From Devosia sp. MC521 (GTDB lineage: Bacteria > Pseudomonadota > Alphaproteobacteria > Rhizobiales > Devosiaceae), in the NCBI RefSeq assembly GCF_014127105.1, contig NZ_CP059902.1, positions 1,769,001 through 1,833,000 of the forward strand: DNA of 64,000 bases, given 5' to 3'. The translations under genes and the position numbers were made by a program. Shown here piece by piece: positions 53,594 through 62,552 of this stretch; the first letter of the stretch is position 1; each line of letters begins with the position of its first letter. The notes beneath the pieces were generated by a model that saw only the letters and a list, made by a program, of their open reading frames with translations, did no database searches and had not been told where the DNA came from.

Positions 53594-54696
53594 GCAAAAT
53601 CGATCGCATTGAGGTGCTGATGGTCGATCTGGTGCCGAAGGTGAAACGGACCGATGCCATTCAGAGTTTTGTGAGCCAAGAGACGCCCATTGTCCGGATC
53701 TATTCCGACGACGGCCAGGTTGGCACTGGATACAGCTACACCATCGGCACCGGCGGCCATGCCATCGTTGATCTGATTGCCCGGCACCTGGCGCCACAGC
53801 TCATTGGGCATGACCCGGAGATGATCGAAGAGATTTGGAAAAAGCTCTTTTTCCATACCCACGCGACTGCCGTGGGCGCGATTACCGCCTTGGCTTTGGC
53901 GGCAATCGATACCGCGCTGTGGGACATGCGCTGTCGCAGGGCAAACCGACCGCTCTACAAAGAGGCCGGGGGTGCGCAGCGCTCCGTGCCGCTTTACACC
54001 ACCGAGGGCGGCTGGCTGCACATCGAGCCTTCTGAACTCATCGAAGACGCGCTGCGCGCTAAAGAGGCCGGTTTTGGCGGCTCGAAAATCAAGGTCGGGC
54101 GTCCGCCGCAAGAAGACGTCAAACGGTTGACGGCGGTGCGGGAAGCGCTGGGGCATGATTTTGAGATCATGGTCGATGGCAATCAAGGCGCCAGCGTTGA
54201 CGAAGCCATTCGGCGCGCGCGGCTCTATGAGCCGCTGGATCTTGGCTGGTACGAAGAACCCCTGCCCGCCGAAGATCTCGACGGCCACCAGCGGCTTTCG
54301 GCCTCGACAACCTTGCCCATTGCTGTCGGAGAGTCGATCTATCACCCCTCCCATTTCCGCGAATATCTGCAGCGGCGGGCCTGTTCTATCGTGCAGGTCG
54401 ATGTGGCTCGGATCGGCGGGATCACGCCCTGGCTGAAAGTGGCGCATCTGGCGGAGACGTTTAACGTCGCGGTCAGCCCGCACTTTTTGATGGAGCTCCA
54501 TGTGTCGCTGTGCTCGGCTGTGCCGAATGGTCGGTGGGTCGAATATATTCCGCAGCTCGATGGCCTGACCCATATCGGCATGATGATCCGCAATGGGCGC
54601 GCCGTGCCCTCTGAGGAGCCGGGGCTGGGGATTGATTGGGATTGGGATGCCATCAAAAAGCAGACCAGCGAAGGCACGCATATCATTGTGCGTTAG
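53590..54696 (+). CDS. Enolase-superfamily acid-sugar dehydratase
   Basis: A 368-residue mandelate racemase-subgroup enzyme. The KxK base motif is SKIKVG (about residue 160), metal ligands are Asp in MVDGNQ, Glu in WYEEPLP and Glu in AVGESIY, and the distal His is in AVSPHFLMELH. Capping-domain entry SQETPIVRIYSDDGQ fits the subgroup. In this cluster it would dehydrate L-fuconate or a similar aldonate to the 2-keto-3-deoxy acid; characterised L-fuconate dehydratases are longer (about 430-440 residues), so another aldonate is possible. ATGA-coupled to the ATPase. Confidence 0.9.
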   Translation: MSKIDRIEVLMVDLVPKVKRTDAIQSFVSQETPIVRIYSDDGQVGTGYSYTIGTGGHAIVDLIARHLAPQLIGHDPEMIEEIWKKLFFHTHATAVGAITALALAAIDTALWDMRCRRANRPLYKEAGGAQRSVPLYTTEGGWLHIEPSELIEDALRAKEAGFGGSKIKVGRPPQEDVKRLTAVREALGHDFEIMVDGNQGASVDEAIRRARLYEPLDLGWYEEPLPAEDLDGHQRLSASTTLPIAVGESIYHPSHFREYLQRRACSIVQVDVARIGGITPWLKVAHLAETFNVAVSPHFLMELHVSLCSAVPNGRWVEYIPQLDGLTHIGMMIRNGRAVPSEEPGLGIDWDWDAIKKQTSEGTHIIVR

Positions 54697-54705
54697 GGGG
54701 CGGGA

Positions 54706-55680
54706 ATGAACAGCCGCAGCATTGGCTCGACAGGGGTCGAAGTGAGCGAAATATCAATGGGCTGCGCATCAATCGGGAACCTAGCAGTTGCGATTAGCGA
54801 TGAGCAGGCGCAACAGGTTTTGCAGCTCGCGTGGGATCGAGGCGTTCGTTATTTCGACACCGCACCGCGCTATGGCAGTGGGCGATCCGAGGCGCGCTTG
54901 GGACAGTTTTTGGCGGGCAAGCCGCGCGATCAGTTTGCGGTTTCGACCAAGGTGGGGCGGGTATTGACCCCCGGCCCACAGCGCGCCGAGGCCTATGGAT
55001 TTATCGATCCACTGCCCAATGATGTGCACTACGACTATACGGCCGCCGGAATAGAAAAGAGCCTTCGAGGCAGTCGAGAGCGATTGGGGCTTGAGAAGAT
55101 CGATATTGTGCTCGTGCATGATATCGGCACTTACATGCTCGGGGCGGAGCACAATCCGGCCCATATGCGGGACTTTTTAGAAAGCGGGCTACCCTATCTG
55201 GCGGAGCTGAAAGCCAAGGGCCTCGTCGGCGCCTATGGGCTGGGCGTCAATGAAACGGAAGTGTGCCTTGAACTGCTACAAGATCATGCGCTGGACGTGA
55301 TCCTGCTGGCGGGCCGCTGGACTTTGCTCGACCGCAAAGCAGAGGCAGAACTGGTGCCGCTGTGCCGGGAAAAAGGCACAAAGCTGGTGCTGGGCGGCGT
55401 GTTCAATTCGGGGATTTTGGCCGTTGGGCCGAAACCGGGTGCTTGGTTTGACTACGCGCCAGCGTCGCCAGATCTATTGCAGCAGGTCGCAGAGCTCGAA
55501 AACCGATTTGCAGCCGCTGAGACGGGATTGGCCCATGCAGCGCTACAATTTGCGCTGACGCGGCCGCAGGATGTGGTGGCCAGCGTGCTGCTAGGCGGTG
55601 CAGAGCTTTCAAATCTCAAGAAGAATCTCGACTTGCTGGCCAAGCCGCTGTCTAATCCAGCACGCCATTTGCTCGGTTAG
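54706..55680 (+). CDS. Aldo/keto reductase, aldose 1-dehydrogenase type
   Basis: A 324-residue aldo/keto reductase of the D-threo-aldose 1-dehydrogenase (L-fucose dehydrogenase) group. Catalytic Asp and Tyr are in FDTAPRYGSGRSEARLG (about 48-64), and the late GGVFNSGILA (about 225-234) is characteristic of the group. It would oxidise the pyranose form of an aldose at C1 to the lactone with NAD(P). It follows the dehydratase gene by 9 bases and precedes the lactonase gene by 8, matching the expected pathway order in part. Confidence 0.88.
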   Translation: MNSRSIGSTGVEVSEISMGCASIGNLAVAISDEQAQQVLQLAWDRGVRYFDTAPRYGSGRSEARLGQFLAGKPRDQFAVSTKVGRVLTPGPQRAEAYGFIDPLPNDVHYDYTAAGIEKSLRGSRERLGLEKIDIVLVHDIGTYMLGAEHNPAHMRDFLESGLPYLAELKAKGLVGAYGLGVNETEVCLELLQDHALDVILLAGRWTLLDRKAEAELVPLCREKGTKLVLGGVFNSGILAVGPKPGAWFDYAPASPDLLQQVAELENRFAAAETGLAHAALQFALTRPQDVVASVLLGGAELSNLKKNLDLLAKPLSNPARHLLG

Positions 55681-55688
55681 GAGGAACC

Positions 55689-56525
55689 ATGCAGATCATC
55701 GATACCCATTTGCATCTGGTCTACCGCCCGCAATTTGATGTGCCCTGGCTGGCCAATTATCCGGCGATAGATCGTGCGTGGACGGCCGATGAGTATTTTG
55801 CGGCAGCGGAAAAGCTAGGCATCGTCGCGGCGCTGCATATGGAGGCGGATGTTGCCGAAGGGCAAATGCTCGCCGAAGCCGAGTTTATGGCGACCGCGCA
55901 TCCGCGCGTGAGCGGGGCGATTGCCGCAGGACGGCCGGAACATGCGGATTTCTACCAACATGTTCAGGCACTACAATCCCTGCCCCACGTCAAAGGCGTG
56001 CGCCGAATTTTACACACCATGCCCGATGAGCTGAGCGAGAGTTCGCAGTTCGTGGAAAATGTGAGGCTGTTGGCAGAGGCAGACTTGAGTTTTGATCTCT
56101 GCGTGCGGGCCAACCAATTGCATCTCGCCTATGAACTCGCGGCCTCAGCTCCAAAAGTCCAGTTTGTTCTCGACCATTGTGGCAATCCCGATATCGCCAA
56201 TGAGGGTTTTAAGAGCTGGAGCGTGGGGCTGAAGAAGATCGCCAGCCTGCCCAATGTTGCAGCGAAGGTTTCTGGCATTGCTGTCAACGCAGCGCCGGGA
56301 TGGAGCACTGAGACGCTCAAGCCCTATGTTGAACACCTCATCGAAGTTTTTGGCTGGGATCGCGTTGTCTGGGGCTCGGACCACCCGGTGCTGCTGCTCA
56401 ACGGCAGCCTGGAACGCTGGGTGGAGGCATCCCTCGCCATCACCGCCAGCGCGGCGGAAAGCGATCGCGCAAAACTGTTCAACGGCAATGCCAGGCGGAT
56501 CTATCGTCTGGAGGCTGCGCGATGA
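55689..56525 (+). CDS. Amidohydrolase-fold lactonase (L-fuconolactonase-like)
   Basis: A 278-residue amidohydrolase-2 (COG3618-type) protein. The TIM-barrel metal motif is IDTHLHLVY at the N-terminus, with FVLDHCGNP (about 157-165) and VVWGSDHPV (about 226-234) as later active-site strands. Members include L-fuconolactonase and 2-pyrone-4,6-dicarboxylate lactonase; the surrounding genes favour hydrolysis of a sugar lactone to the aldonate. GAGGA stands 5 bases before the ATG and the stop overlaps the mutarotase start (ATGA). Confidence 0.9.
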   Translation: MQIIDTHLHLVYRPQFDVPWLANYPAIDRAWTADEYFAAAEKLGIVAALHMEADVAEGQMLAEAEFMATAHPRVSGAIAAGRPEHADFYQHVQALQSLPHVKGVRRILHTMPDELSESSQFVENVRLLAEADLSFDLCVRANQLHLAYELAASAPKVQFVLDHCGNPDIANEGFKSWSVGLKKIASLPNVAAKVSGIAVNAAPGWSTETLKPYVEHLIEVFGWDRVVWGSDHPVLLLNGSLERWVEASLAITASAAESDRAKLFNGNARRIYRLEAAR

Positions 56526-56851
56526 AACGCGTGGGATCAGTGATCGGCGTCAAGCCCGAAGAGATTGCGGACTATAAGGCGCTCCATGCCGCGGTTTGGC
56601 CCGGTGTGCTGGCCAAAATTGAAGCCTGCAACATCACCAATTATTCGATTTTCCTGCGCGAGCCGGAGAATTTGATGTTCTCGTATTTTGAGTATGTTGG
56701 CTCAGACTTTGAGGCAGACATGGCCAAAATGGCGGAGGATCCAGAAACGCAGCGCTGGTGGGCGGTCTGCGGGCCAAAGCAGGAACCACTGACCACGCGC
56801 GAGCCGGGCGAATGGTGGGCATCGACGGAAGAAGTTTTTCACGTCGACTAA
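56522..56851 (+). CDS. L-rhamnose/L-fucose mutarotase (DUF718 family)
   Basis: A 109-residue dimeric-barrel protein matching the RhaM-type mutarotase family, with KALHAAVWPGVLAKIEACN, NYSIFLREPENLMFSYFEYVG and a WW pair (QRWWAV) as landmarks. Mutarotases interconvert alpha and beta anomers, supplying the anomer used by the dehydrogenase. In the characterised Xanthomonas L-fucose oxidation operon a protein of this family accompanies fucose dehydrogenase, fuconolactonase and fuconate dehydratase, which supports the pathway assignment here. Confidence 0.92.
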   Translation: MKRVGSVIGVKPEEIADYKALHAAVWPGVLAKIEACNITNYSIFLREPENLMFSYFEYVGSDFEADMAKMAEDPETQRWWAVCGPKQEPLTTREPGEWWASTEEVFHVD

Positions 56852-56902
56852 ACCTCATCCTCGAAGAAGCAATCCATATCGCCCCACTCAAAGCTGAGGA
56901 CC

Positions 56903-57922
56903 GTGGAAATCTCGTCACAGGTTGATAGCCGCCCAACGGCACCCGGAAAACGCTCCGATGCCATTTACGCTGTTCTGAACGATCACCTGACGCGCGGCAT
57001 TTTTAGCCAAGGTCTGGTGCTGACAGAATCCGCGATTGCCCGAGCCTTCGGTGTCAGCCGCTCGCCTGCTGCAGCGGCTCTGGAAAAGCTGGCCCAAGAC
57101 GGCTTGATCTGCAGCTTTGATGGTCGCGGATTTCTGGTCGGCTCAACGACCAATATCCCTTTACGCCTCGATCTCTTCGAAGCGGGGTTATCGCTTGAGG
57201 CCGACAAGCTCGACGAAATGCAGCAACGCGGCTGGCGTGACCGTCTCTATCCGCTTGTTGAGCGCGATGTGGCCGCCTCCATGGCCTATGGCCCCTTCCA
57301 AATCGTTGGCACCAGCTTAGCGGAAACTTTTGGCGTCAGCCGCACCGTGGCCCACGAAGTGCTGACACGCCTTGAGCGCGTCGGCCTCGTGCAGCAGGGC
57401 AACAATGGCCGCTGGTACGTGCCGCGGCTCACGGTCCGCGATGTTGAAGAACACTATGAAGTGCGCTCGGTGCTTGAGCCGCTCGCCTTGGTTCAGGGCG
57501 CTAGGTCACTGGAAAAAGAGGACATAAAGGTCCGCTTGGACAGAGCTCGGTCACTCGTCGCGCGTGGCACGGCATCAAGTGAGGCGGAAATCGTCCAGCT
57601 CGAAAACGATTTACACCGCGACATCGTCCTAGCGTGCTCAAACGCCCAATTCCGCCAAATCATTGAGCGCAGCCAACTGCCCCTGATCGCGACGCATCTC
57701 ACTTTCGAGCGCTATCTCAACGACGAAGAAATACTGCCCTCGGCCGAACAGCACCTCAAAATCCTAGAGGCACTCTACAAAGGAGACGACGCGACCGCTG
57801 CGAAAGAAATGGTCCACCACCTCCAAGCAGCGCTCGTCAGCACCGTAAAAGTGCTCGAGGCATCCGTGACCACACCCACATCCCGCATTCCAAGCTACCT
57901 CATCCAGCCGCAACAGGGATGA
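56903..57922 (+). CDS. GntR-type regulator with two winged-helix domains and FCD-like domain
   Basis: A 339-residue regulator. A first GntR winged helix spans about 15-75 (ESAIARAFGVSRSPAAAALE), and a second, related winged helix spans about 105-175 (TSLAETFGVSRTVAHEVLTR), followed by a helical FCD-type effector domain (about 180-320) with LENDLHRDIVLACSN. Ordinary FadR-type proteins have one winged helix and about 230-260 residues, so this is a tandem-DNA-binding form. The start is GTG 56903. It follows the mutarotase gene by 51 bases and probably controls the sugar-oxidation operon. A repeat at 48888/48927 is a possible target. Confidence 0.87.
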   Translation: MEISSQVDSRPTAPGKRSDAIYAVLNDHLTRGIFSQGLVLTESAIARAFGVSRSPAAAALEKLAQDGLICSFDGRGFLVGSTTNIPLRLDLFEAGLSLEADKLDEMQQRGWRDRLYPLVERDVAASMAYGPFQIVGTSLAETFGVSRTVAHEVLTRLERVGLVQQGNNGRWYVPRLTVRDVEEHYEVRSVLEPLALVQGARSLEKEDIKVRLDRARSLVARGTASSEAEIVQLENDLHRDIVLACSNAQFRQIIERSQLPLIATHLTFERYLNDEEILPSAEQHLKILEALYKGDDATAAKEMVHHLQAALVSTVKVLEASVTTPTSRIPSYLIQPQQG

Positions 57923-58134
57923 GCAAGCTCGTCACAGAACAACGGCATATAGGTCCGAAGCGGAAACTGAATCAAAATCGGCAGCACTGACGCTCAGCAT
58001 CCGGTCGCCGAAAGTCCATAACTCATGCCAAACACCCCTACCCGGCGGCACTATTGAGCTGGAATTGCGAAAGACAAGAACACTACAGACTGCGTCTGAG
58101 AGTGTCAAAATGCGACAATTTCAATGAAAGAAAA
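57923..58134. other. Intergenic region, nothing recognised
   Basis: About 210 bases between the regulator and the tRNA gene. No coding sequence or strong hairpin with T-run was found on either strand. Confidence 0.5.
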
Positions 58135-58211
<77 letters not shown>

Positions 58212-58248
58212 AGCGCTTGCGAACTCTCGTTCAGCGCAACGTGGGCTC

Positions 58249-58277
58249 TGTATAGGGGCGTGATTTGCCCCTGTAAA
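58249..58277 (-). promoter_or_regulatory. Sigma-70-type promoter of tRNA-Asp
   Basis: On the minus strand TTTACA, a 17-base spacer and TATACA. Transcription would begin about 30 bases before the tRNA 5' end. The spacer GGGGC...GCCCC is itself an inverted repeat. The remaining sequence to 58579 (about 300 bases) holds no other recognisable element apart from the upstream region of the SulP gene. Confidence 0.8.
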
Positions 58278-58579
58278 GCGGCCTCTAGAAAATTCTCAAA
58301 GCTTTTCAACATCTGTGGCGCCGATGGGCATATCATTGGCACTTGGCTGGCACTTTTGGGCGCCACGCGTGGCCCGGCAAAGGCATGTCCGGCCCAAAAG
58401 GCGCAACAATAGGCTTGCCATATATTAGATATTGCGTATATACGAATGAAAATACTGCGCGAAAATGCCGGAAAATCGGGCCACACGCTCTGTAAGCAGA
58501 CGTCGGCTTCCACTCGGCCCGCCAGCGCGCGAATATTTCTGCGGCCTCTGGGCCAGATTGAACAGCCAGGAGCCCGAGC

Positions 58580-60286
58580 GTGCGCCTCCAATCCTACCTC
58601 CCCATTCTTGACTGGGGTAGAAAATATAATCGCCAGACCCTGACCAGCGACATGCTCGCGGCGGTGATTGTCACGATCATGCTCATTCCGCAGTCGCTAG
58701 CCTATGCTCTGCTGGCGGGGCTGCCGCCGGAGGTTGGTCTCTACGCGTCAATTCTGCCGCTTATCGTCTATGCGATTTTCGGCACTTCCTCGGCGCTGGC
58801 GGTTGGGCCTGTCGCGGTGATCTCGCTGATGACGGCGACAGCGGTCGGTCGCGTGGCGGCCGAAGGCACGGCGGATTATGCCAGCGCCGCCATCATTCTG
58901 GCGCTGATGTCTGGCGCGATGCTGACGTTGATGGGCCTATTCCGCCTCGGTTTTCTGGCAAACTTTTTGTCCCATCCGGTGATCTCAGGCTTCATCACCG
59001 CCTCGGGCCTGATTATCGCGACGAGCCAATTGGGCGGACTTCTGGGCATTTCAACCAGTGGACACGCCCTGCCCGGCTTGTTCAGCTCCATCGCGAGCAG
59101 CATTGGCGCGATCAATCTCTATACCTTTGGCATCGGCGCGCTTTCGCTCGGCCTCTTGCTCTGGATCCGCTTCGATCTCAAAAACTGGTTGAAGCGGCTC
59201 CATGTGCCGAAGGGAGTGGCAAACGTCATCGTCCGCGCCGGTCCGGTGTTTGTCGTCTTTCTGACTATGGCGCTATCGGTGATTTTCGATCTCGGCGCTA
59301 AGGGCGTCGCCCTAGTCGGTGATGTGCCGCAAGGCCTACCCATGCTGTCACTGCCGAGTTTCTCGCTCGACACAGTGCAACAGCTGCTGGTTCCGGCGCT
59401 GATCATTTCCATCGTTGGGTTTGTCGAAACCATCTCAGTTGCCCAAACGCTGGCCGCCAAGCGCCGCGAGCGCATCTCGCCCAATCAAGAATTGATTGGC
59501 CTCGGCATTGCCAATGTGGCGGCAGGCATTGGTGGCGGCTATCCGGTGACCGGCGGCTTTGCTCGATCCGTTGTCAATTTTGATGCTGGCGCGGCCACCC
59601 CAGCGGCGGGTGCATTCACGGCCATCGGCATTGCTCTCGCAACGCTCCTGCTGACGCCCTTCCTCGCCGTTTTGCCCAAGGCAACACTGGCGGCGACCAT
59701 TGTGATCGCGGTGCTGACGCTGGTCGATTTCTCAGTATTCAAACGCGCCTGGGCCTATTCCAAGGCCGATTTTGCGGCTGTCGCCATTACGCTGATCGGA
59801 ACGCTTCTGCTCGGCGTTGAAACCGGCATCGCTCTGGGCGTCGGGACTTCAATCCTGATCTTTCTCTACCGTTCGTCAAAGCCCCACGCCGCTGTGGTCG
59901 GCCAAGTGCCCGGCACCGAGCATTTCCGCAATATCAAGCGTCACACGGTGGAAACGCATCCGGAAATCCTCTCCATCCGCGTCGATGAAAGCCTCTATTT
60001 TGCCAATGCGCGCTTCTTGGAGGATTTGGTCACCGATCAGGTCGCGGGGAATGATCGGGTGAAACATGTGGTGCTGATGTGTTCGGCGGTGAATTTCATC
60101 GACCTATCAGCCCTCGAAAGCCTCGAAGCGATCCAACATCGCCTCGACACTCAGGGCGTTAAACTGCACCTCTCTGAGGTGAAAGGCCCGGTTATGGACA
60201 AACTCAAATCCACCGACTTCCTGCGTGATTTGTCCGGCAAGGTTTTTCTCAGTCAGCACCAGGCAGTGTCTGCGCTGCGGAGCTAG
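58580..60286 (+). CDS. SulP family anion transporter with STAS domain (second copy)
   Basis: A 568-residue SLC26/SulP transporter. The family opening IPQSLAYALLAGLPPEVGLY is at about residues 36-55, with 10-12 membrane segments to about 425 and GGGYPVTGGFARSVVNFDAG in the middle; a STAS domain (about 440-560) ends the protein. It is longer and from a different subgroup than the SulP protein at 9121. The start is GTG 58580 with CAGGAG 7 bases upstream. It stands alone, divergent from the tRNA. Sulfate, bicarbonate and dicarboxylates are possible substrates. Confidence 0.92.
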   Translation: MRLQSYLPILDWGRKYNRQTLTSDMLAAVIVTIMLIPQSLAYALLAGLPPEVGLYASILPLIVYAIFGTSSALAVGPVAVISLMTATAVGRVAAEGTADYASAAIILALMSGAMLTLMGLFRLGFLANFLSHPVISGFITASGLIIATSQLGGLLGISTSGHALPGLFSSIASSIGAINLYTFGIGALSLGLLLWIRFDLKNWLKRLHVPKGVANVIVRAGPVFVVFLTMALSVIFDLGAKGVALVGDVPQGLPMLSLPSFSLDTVQQLLVPALIISIVGFVETISVAQTLAAKRRERISPNQELIGLGIANVAAGIGGGYPVTGGFARSVVNFDAGAATPAAGAFTAIGIALATLLLTPFLAVLPKATLAATIVIAVLTLVDFSVFKRAWAYSKADFAAVAITLIGTLLLGVETGIALGVGTSILIFLYRSSKPHAAVVGQVPGTEHFRNIKRHTVETHPEILSIRVDESLYFANARFLEDLVTDQVAGNDRVKHVVLMCSAVNFIDLSALESLEAIQHRLDTQGVKLHLSEVKGPVMDKLKSTDFLRDLSGKVFLSQHQAVSALRS

Positions 60287-60331
60287 CCGAGCCATTGCAC
60301 AGCCGCGAATTTGGTGACTATCCTCCTTATA

Positions 60332-60350
60332 GGGCCGGAGAGTCCGGCCC
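60332..60350 (+). promoter_or_regulatory. Hairpin abutting the hydrolase ribosome-binding site
   Basis: GGGCCGGA / TCCGGCCC, an 8-base perfect stem with a GAG loop, ending directly before the GGAGGG ribosome-binding site (60351-60356) of the next gene. It could influence translation initiation or be a leftover terminator of the SulP transcript without its T-run. Confidence 0.5.
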
Positions 60351-60363
60351 GGAGGGAACGCAA

Positions 60364-61242
60364 ATGGCATCACGCATTGCACTCGGCCTTGGCCTAGCCC
60401 TGCTGCTCACCAGCACCGCTTTCGCCGCGCCGGAAACTAAAAATGTTTCATATGAGGTCGACGGCATGAAAGTCGTCGGCACACTCGTCACCCCCGAGGG
60501 CGACCCAGCCCCTGTGGTTCTGCTGTTCCACGGCTTTGGCGGCTCCCGCGATGAGCTGGAAATCCCATCCGTGGGCAAGGGCATTTTCACCTAAACCGCC
60601 GACAAGCTCGCCGCCGAGGGGATCGCGAGCCTGCGCATCGACTTCCGCAATTCGGGCGAAAGCGATGGCGAATTCCCTGACACGACCTATTCCGGCCAGA
60701 TCGCCGATGGCCTCGCCGCGCTGGATTTCGTCAAGACGCTCGACAGCGTCGACGCCGACAACATCGGCATCATCGGTTGGAGCCAAGGCGGCCTCGTCGC
60801 CTCTGCCGTTGCGGGCCGCAGCAATGTCCCAAAAGTCACAGCGCTCTGGGCCGCCGTCGCAGACCCGAAACAGACTTTTGACACCCTGCTCACCCCTGAA
60901 AAGGTGCAAGCGGGCCTGACGACCGGCGACACGCCGCTCGAACTCCCCATGCCATGGGGTTTCTCGCTGTTCCTGAAACAAAGCTATTTTGAAGAAATCG
61001 CAACCACCAAGCCGACCGAAGAAATCGCGGCCTACAAGGGTGCGCTCTTCGTGGCCGAAGGCACGAAAGACGAAGCCGTGGCCTTTGGTGGCGGTCAACT
61101 GTTCATCGACGCCCACGAGGGGGACGAAGAGCATTTCGTCCGCGATATGGACCACAGTTTTAATGTGTTCACCGACACCACGACGCTGGATGAAATGCTG
61201 GAAAGCACCGTGGCGTTCATGAAGCCGTTTTTGGGGAAGTAG
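60364..61242 (+). pseudogene. Secreted alpha/beta hydrolase gene with in-frame TAA
   Basis: The frame from ATG 60364 encodes a signal peptide (MASRIALGLGLALLLTSTAF, cleavage near AFAA-P) and the start of an alpha/beta-hydrolase (oxyanion region LLFHGFGGSRDE), then stops at TAA 60592-60594 after 76 codons. Past the TAA the same frame continues unbroken for 215 codons with RIDFRNSGESDGEF, the nucleophile elbow IIGWSQGGLVAS and a probable catalytic His in RDMDHSFN. One base change would restore a 292-residue protein. It is a recent pseudogene, a sequencing error, or less likely a read-through gene. GGAGGG precedes the start; a terminator follows. Confidence 0.85.
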
Positions 61243-61249
61243 GGTTTTG

Positions 61250-61275
61250 AGGAGGGTCGTTGCGGCCCTCCTTTC
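61250..61275 (+). terminator. Intrinsic terminator after hydrolase gene
   Basis: AGGAGGG / CCCTCCT stem with a 9-base loop, followed by TTC. It begins 8 bases after the hydrolase stop; the T-run is short. Confidence 0.65.
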
Positions 61276-61450
61276 TAAGTACAGGGGACTAGCCGTTAAT
61301 AGGCGGCAGCCCAAAAATATGCGCGCGCTCAGCCCATTTATATGCGCCGGCCATTGCCCGAACCACAAAATTGGCGATTAGCCAACTTTTCCTTCCGCAG
61401 CAAGCATTTAGCCTTTCGACCCACATGAAGAAAACGTTAGATTCGCCACC

Positions 61451-62293
61451 ATGGATGATACATTAAACGCGAAACTGATGCGTATACTCAAGTGCGCACA
61501 GAGTCCGCCACACTACGGATTAGAAAGTAGTTTTCTCCACGCATACGTTGCATGCCTAACACCAGACGAACTATGCGATTCTATTTGGCGCACACTTGAG
61601 TCCGACGCAACGGTGAGAATGGCTCTTCGGAGCAGGCTATTGAGACTTTTGCGCGCGTCTGATGACCGACTTGCAGTGCAGGTTTCAGTTCTGGTGGATA
61701 AAGCATTAGCACTATCTACTGCGAGTCCTGCCTTGCGCACACGCGTAGATGCACTTCTTGCCGCGATTTACACGTGGCTGCCACTGCCTCATCGCCACGC
61801 AGTGCTTGAGCGATGGATTGATAGCGGCACGAAGACATCCGCGGCCAGATGGCTCAAAGCAATGGCGTCCGACCCGTCCTTGTTCGACGCAACAGCGATA
61901 TTCGATTATTGGCTCGTCTCAAACAGTATCCCGGCGGCAAAGATATTGGCTTATCAGGCAGAGCCGGCTTTTTTGGATGAAGTACTCGCTCGACTGGTAG
62001 CCCGATGCTCTGAAGGATGGATCATCAGCAAAGCCGCGCTGAGAGCGACTTCGGTACCTCCTGATGTATGGCCTGTACTTCGCCAAAACCATCCTGCTAC
62101 GTACGCCTACCTCTGTGCTGTACTAGGACGGAATATACCAGAAGAAGAAGCCATAGCTCTGTTTCAGGATACGAAATCCAGCATCCTTGATGAGCAACGA
62201 AGACTCGTGATCTGGTCTATTGGTCAGATGGGACTATTCTCTGTGCTTGACCATCTTGCAGACAACTTCCTCGGGAGTAGCCCAACACGTTGA
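61451..62293 (+). CDS. Uncharacterised all-helical protein
   Basis: A 280-residue soluble protein not assigned to a family. It is almost wholly helical, with Leu/Ala-rich amphipathic stretches of 30-40 residues (for example RSRLLRLLRASDDRLAVQ and RRLVIWSIGQMGLFSVLDHL) that recall HEAT-type repeats. No signal peptide or membrane segment. Codon use is more mixed and A/T-richer than in the neighbours (several TTA, AGA, ATA codons), and no good ribosome-binding site precedes the ATG. Next to a repeat cluster and an IS, it may be acquired. It could be a lone component of an island whose other parts lie elsewhere. Confidence 0.6.
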   Translation: MDDTLNAKLMRILKCAQSPPHYGLESSFLHAYVACLTPDELCDSIWRTLESDATVRMALRSRLLRLLRASDDRLAVQVSVLVDKALALSTASPALRTRVDALLAAIYTWLPLPHRHAVLERWIDSGTKTSAARWLKAMASDPSLFDATAIFDYWLVSNSIPAAKILAYQAEPAFLDEVLARLVARCSEGWIISKAALRATSVPPDVWPVLRQNHPATYAYLCAVLGRNIPEEEAIALFQDTKSSILDEQRRLVIWSIGQMGLFSVLDHLADNFLGSSPTR

Positions 62294-62504
62294 ACCGTTT
62301 CCTCTACCGCTCCCAAACACTGGGCGCTGCGTGATCCTGTTTGCAATCGATTGCATCAACATAGAGTGGATTAGTCAAGGGTAGCCCCCTCGGCTCAAGG
62401 CCGAGGGTGACCACTGGATATGGAAGGCTGGGGCATCGGTTTCGGTGGAGGTGTTTCTGGGCGGAGGATGATTGCCTGCGTCACGTCGCCCCTGCTTTAC
62501 CGTC

Positions 62505-62527
62505 ATTGCCCGACTTGATCGGGCAAT
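62505..62527. repeat. REP-like palindrome, copy B
   Basis: ATTGCCCGA / TCGGGCAAT with a CTTGA loop. It is the inverted copy of the element at 7885-7907 (31 of 32 bases match across 62501-62531 reversed) and shares its flank GATCTGGATC. Confidence 0.8.
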
Positions 62528-62552
62528 CCAGTGGGATGCCGGACCGATCTGG

